Positions 14,829 through 16,483 of a stretch of DNA of 16,483 nt are shown piece by piece. Made by a program: the position numbers and the translations under genes. Each line of letters begins with the position of its first letter. Position 1 is the stretch's first letter. Under the pieces are notes generated by a model. That model did not search any database and was not told where the DNA came from. It was given only the letters and a program-made list of their open reading frames with translations. Source of the DNA: an uncultured Prevotella sp. (GTDB taxonomy: Bacteria > Bacteroidota > Bacteroidia > Bacteroidales > Bacteroidaceae); NCBI GenBank assembly GCA_946623195.1, contig CAMOQW010000041.1:1-16483 (forward strand). The letters run 5' to 3'.

Positions 14829-14939
14829 TTTTGTCAAGAAAAACGAGGTTACGGCTCACTCGCGACGAGATTACGGCTCACTCATGGTGAGGTTACGGCT
14901 CACTCATGGTGAGCCGTAACCTCGTTTTTCTTGACAAAA
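14829..14939. repeat. 111-bp element: 31-bp perfect inverted repeats enclosing 22-bp tandem repeats
   Basis: Positions 14829-14859 and 14909-14939 are exact reverse complements over 31 bases, the left arm starting TTTTGTCAAGAAAAACGAGG. Overlapping the arms and filling the 49-base centre are three 22-bp direct repeats starting at 14845, 14867 and 14889 (core TTACGGCTCACTC). Copy 3 plus the right arm also folds alone into a 15-bp hairpin. No flanking target duplication and no coding capacity are visible. It resembles a short dispersed palindromic repeat or MITE-like element. Confidence 0.9.
14889..14930 (+). terminator. Strong intrinsic terminator after ddh
   Basis: A perfect 15-bp stem (14889-14903 with 14909-14923) closes on the five-base loop TCATG and is followed after one G by TTTTTC (14925-14930). 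It lies 76 bases after the ddh stop. It is part of the larger repeat element, which could also form a competing 31-bp stem with a 49-base loop. Confidence 0.7.
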
Positions 14940-15026
14940 TGGCAGGGCGGAAAAGAGGAAACGTTAAAACTCCAAAAACTTTCCCAACATTCTCGCCAGT
15001 AACACGCGGAATACGAAGAAAAGCAC

Positions 15027-15034
15027 TAACTTTG
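15027..15034 (+). promoter_or_regulatory. Bacteroidetes -7 promoter box for the histidine phosphatase
   Basis: TAACTTTG at 15027-15034 is an exact TAnnTTTG match and lies 24 bases before the ATG at 15059. No -33 TTTG is evident about 21 bases upstream. Confidence 0.6.
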
Positions 15035-15058
15035 CAAACAAAATAGCAGCGAAGAACA

Positions 15059-16414
15059 ATGAAGAGACTGACTACAATGATGCTCTTTGCCGGCATAGCC
15101 TTGACAATGGCGGCACAGACGGCACAGACGGCGCGAGAGGAAATCCGCAACAACAAGTATCTGGCCGGCAGCAACTACCTGGACTACGACCGGCAGCTGA
15201 CCGACCAGAAGTTAACGCCCGCACCCAAGGGCTACATACCTTATTATATGTCACACTACGGGCGTCACGGCTCGCGCTGGCTCATCAGCAAGGACGCCTA
15301 CACCAGCGTGACAGACCCCCTGCAAAAGGCCCGCGACTACGGCAAGCTGACGCCACGAGGCACTGAGGTGCTCGCCGCGCTGGAACAGTTTGTCAGCCTG
15401 CCCAAGGCCAATTTCCCGGTCCTCGACGGCAGTCATGCCGGAGCACAGCCCCGACTGGGCGACCTGACGACGGTGGGCGAACGCCAGCACCACGGCATCG
15501 GGCGGCGCATGGCCCGCAACTTCCCCGAGATTTTCAAGCGCAAGGGAGTGACCATCGATGCCCGTTCCACCACGGTGAACCGGTGCATCCTGTCGATGAT
15601 AGCGGAATGTGAGGAACTGATGGCCGCCAACCCCACAGCCCGCATCCACAACGACGTGAGCGACGCCCTGCAATACTACTTGAATGCACCACGCACAGGA
15701 CTGGTAAAGGCCGGGGGTCGCAAAGGCCGTGAAATTCGCAAGCAGTTAGGCACAAGTGTCACACCCGCCAGACTGATGCAGACGCTCTTCAACGACCAGC
15801 GATGGGCTGCCGACAGCATTCAGGGCGACAAGCTGATGAGCAACCTCTTCGAGGTGGTCACCAACATGCAGAGCCACGACGAGGGCAGCGACCTCTACGA
15901 CCTGTTCACCGAGGAGGAAATCTACCAGTTGTGGCGCGTACGCAACATCGGCTGGTATGTAGACTACGGTCCTGCACCCCAGACGCAGGGCGTCATGGTA
16001 TTCTCGCAGAAGAACCTGCTGCGCAACATCATCGAGACAGCCGACACCGTGACACAGACGCAAGCCACGCTACGTTTCGGCCACGAGGTGTGCGTGCTGC
16101 CGCTGGCCTGCCTGCTGGAGCTCGACTCGTGCGGAGCCAGCGTCAGCGACCTGGACCGACTGGACGACGTGTGGCGCAACTATCGCATCTTCCCCATGGC
16201 CTGCAACATCCAGCTCATCTTCTACCGACCGAAGAAGGGACATGGCGACACGCTGGTAAAAGCCCTGCTGAACGAGCGCGAATGCTCACTGCCCGTCGCC
16301 ACCACGCAGTACCCCTACTACCGCTGGGAAGACCTCAGGCAGTACTATCTCGACAAGTTGGACCGGTTCGACGAACGCGAGCGTAACGAAACAAAAGAAT
16401 CGCCCTCGGAATGA
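15059..16414 (+). CDS. Secreted histidine acid phosphatase, MINPP/phytase-like
   Basis: This 451-residue protein opens with a Sec signal peptide: MKR, then a hydrophobic core through ALTMAAQ, with cleavage near residue 20. That places the enzyme in the periplasm or outside the cell. The branch-2 histidine phosphatase signature YGRHGSRW gives nucleophile H70 flanked by R69 and R73. ARSTTVNRCILSM (168-180) supplies another phosphate-binding arginine, and RFGHEVCVLPL gives the late catalytic pair H342-E343. Relatives include multiple inositol-polyphosphate phosphatases and acid phosphatases, so phytate or sugar phosphates are plausible substrates; which one is not readable. Many acid phosphatases have HD here, whereas this has HE. 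A 9-bp tandem duplication encodes TAQTAQ at the signal cleavage site. The gene stands alone, with its own -7 box; its 3' end forms half of a terminator stem. Confidence 0.85.
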   Translation: MKRLTTMMLFAGIALTMAAQTAQTAREEIRNNKYLAGSNYLDYDRQLTDQKLTPAPKGYIPYYMSHYGRHGSRWLISKDAYTSVTDPLQKARDYGKLTPRGTEVLAALEQFVSLPKANFPVLDGSHAGAQPRLGDLTTVGERQHHGIGRRMARNFPEIFKRKGVTIDARSTTVNRCILSMIAECEELMAANPTARIHNDVSDALQYYLNAPRTGLVKAGGRKGREIRKQLGTSVTPARLMQTLFNDQRWAADSIQGDKLMSNLFEVVTNMQSHDEGSDLYDLFTEEEIYQLWRVRNIGWYVDYGPAPQTQGVMVFSQKNLLRNIIETADTVTQTQATLRFGHEVCVLPLACLLELDSCGASVSDLDRLDDVWRNYRIFPMACNIQLIFYRPKKGHGDTLVKALLNERECSLPVATTQYPYYRWEDLRQYYLDKLDRFDERERNETKESPSE

Positions 16415-16431
16415 GAGCGATTCTTTCGTTT
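16394..16431 (+). terminator. Hairpin terminator overlapping the phosphatase stop codon
   Basis: AAAGAATCGC (16394-16403) and GCGATTCTTT (16417-16426) form a 10-bp stem around a 13-base loop. The loop includes the TGA (16412-16414) and can pair further through CTC/GAG. The tail CGTTT follows. The left arm is coding sequence for residues near TKESPSE. It sits just before the 3' end of the convergent tRNA and may serve both transcripts. Confidence 0.65.
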
Positions 16432-16483
16432 GGAGCCTCTTGTCGGATTCGAACCAACGACCCCGAGATTACAAATCACGTGC
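16431..16483 (-). tRNA. tRNA-Thr (anticodon UGU), 3' part only
   Basis: On the minus strand the sequence reads an anticodon arm with loop TTTGTAA (16475-16469, anticodon TGT at 16473-16471), a five-base variable loop and a T arm GTTGG-TTCGAAT-CCGAC. The 3' acceptor strand AAGAGGC, discriminator T and encoded CCA follow, ending at 16431. The 5' acceptor and D arm lie beyond the window. TGT decodes ACA and related threonine codons. The anticodon stem CGTGA/TCTCG contains one U-U mismatch in the middle pair. Confidence 0.88.

Noticed and set aside
14845..14910. CRISPR-like array after ddh
   Set aside because: The 22-bp units are directly tandem with no unique spacers, and no cas genes are nearby.
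14734..15174. Short open frames across the ddh downstream repeat on both strands
   Set aside because: They arise from the repeat and from shadows of ddh and the phosphatase; no homology or initiation signal.

Overview
This window looks like a chromosomal stretch from a member of the Bacteroidales, most plausibly Prevotellaceae with a fairly high GC content for that family. Three things point there: the ruvA-sprA gene pair, sprA being the very large translocon gene of the Bacteroidetes type IX secretion system; repeated Bacteroidetes-type -7 promoter boxes (TAnnTTTG) in front of genes; and the almost complete absence of strong Shine-Dalgarno sequences. The genus is inference. I see no prophage, insertion sequence or CRISPR array. 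The genes are mostly housekeeping, and the unusual material lies in start codons, promoters and small repeats.

Layout. At the left edge (1-364, minus) is a small toxin-antitoxin-like pair: a 59-residue gene followed by the start of a PIN-domain gene cut by the window edge. Divergent from it is a Fur-family regulator (516-947, plus). Its 3' end overlaps the 3' end of mutY, the last gene of a tightly packed minus-strand operon dacB-mscS-mutY (4060 down to 901): a periplasmic cell-wall peptidase, a YbdG-like mechanosensitive channel and an adenine glycosylase. Divergent from dacB is nadB (4119-5705, plus), which makes iminoaspartate for NAD. The dacB and nadB promoters are packed into about 60 bases.

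A minus-strand ruvA-sprA operon (13711 down to 5729) takes up almost half of the window. The sprA reading frame is open back to the ruvA stop codon, and its only start that gives a complete signal peptide is ATT, three bases after that stop. Divergent from ruvA is ddh (meso-diaminopimelate dehydrogenase, lysine and cell-wall precursor metabolism). It is followed by a striking 111-bp element: three 22-bp tandem repeats inside 31-bp perfect inverted repeats, ending in a terminator-like hairpin. Next come a secreted histidine acid phosphatase (15059-16414) and, convergent with it, the 3' part of a tRNA-Thr(UGU) cut by the right edge.

Functionally the window mixes envelope biogenesis and secretion (dacB, mscS, sprA, ddh, phosphatase), DNA repair (mutY, ruvA), cofactor synthesis (nadB) and metal-responsive control (Fur family). 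No long gene-free stretch exists; the largest gaps (365-515, 13712-13912, 14813-15058) hold promoters and repeats. I did not find a clearly new multi-gene system. The best candidates for a second look are the ATT start of sprA, the repeat element after ddh, and a TA-repeat tract inside mutY.
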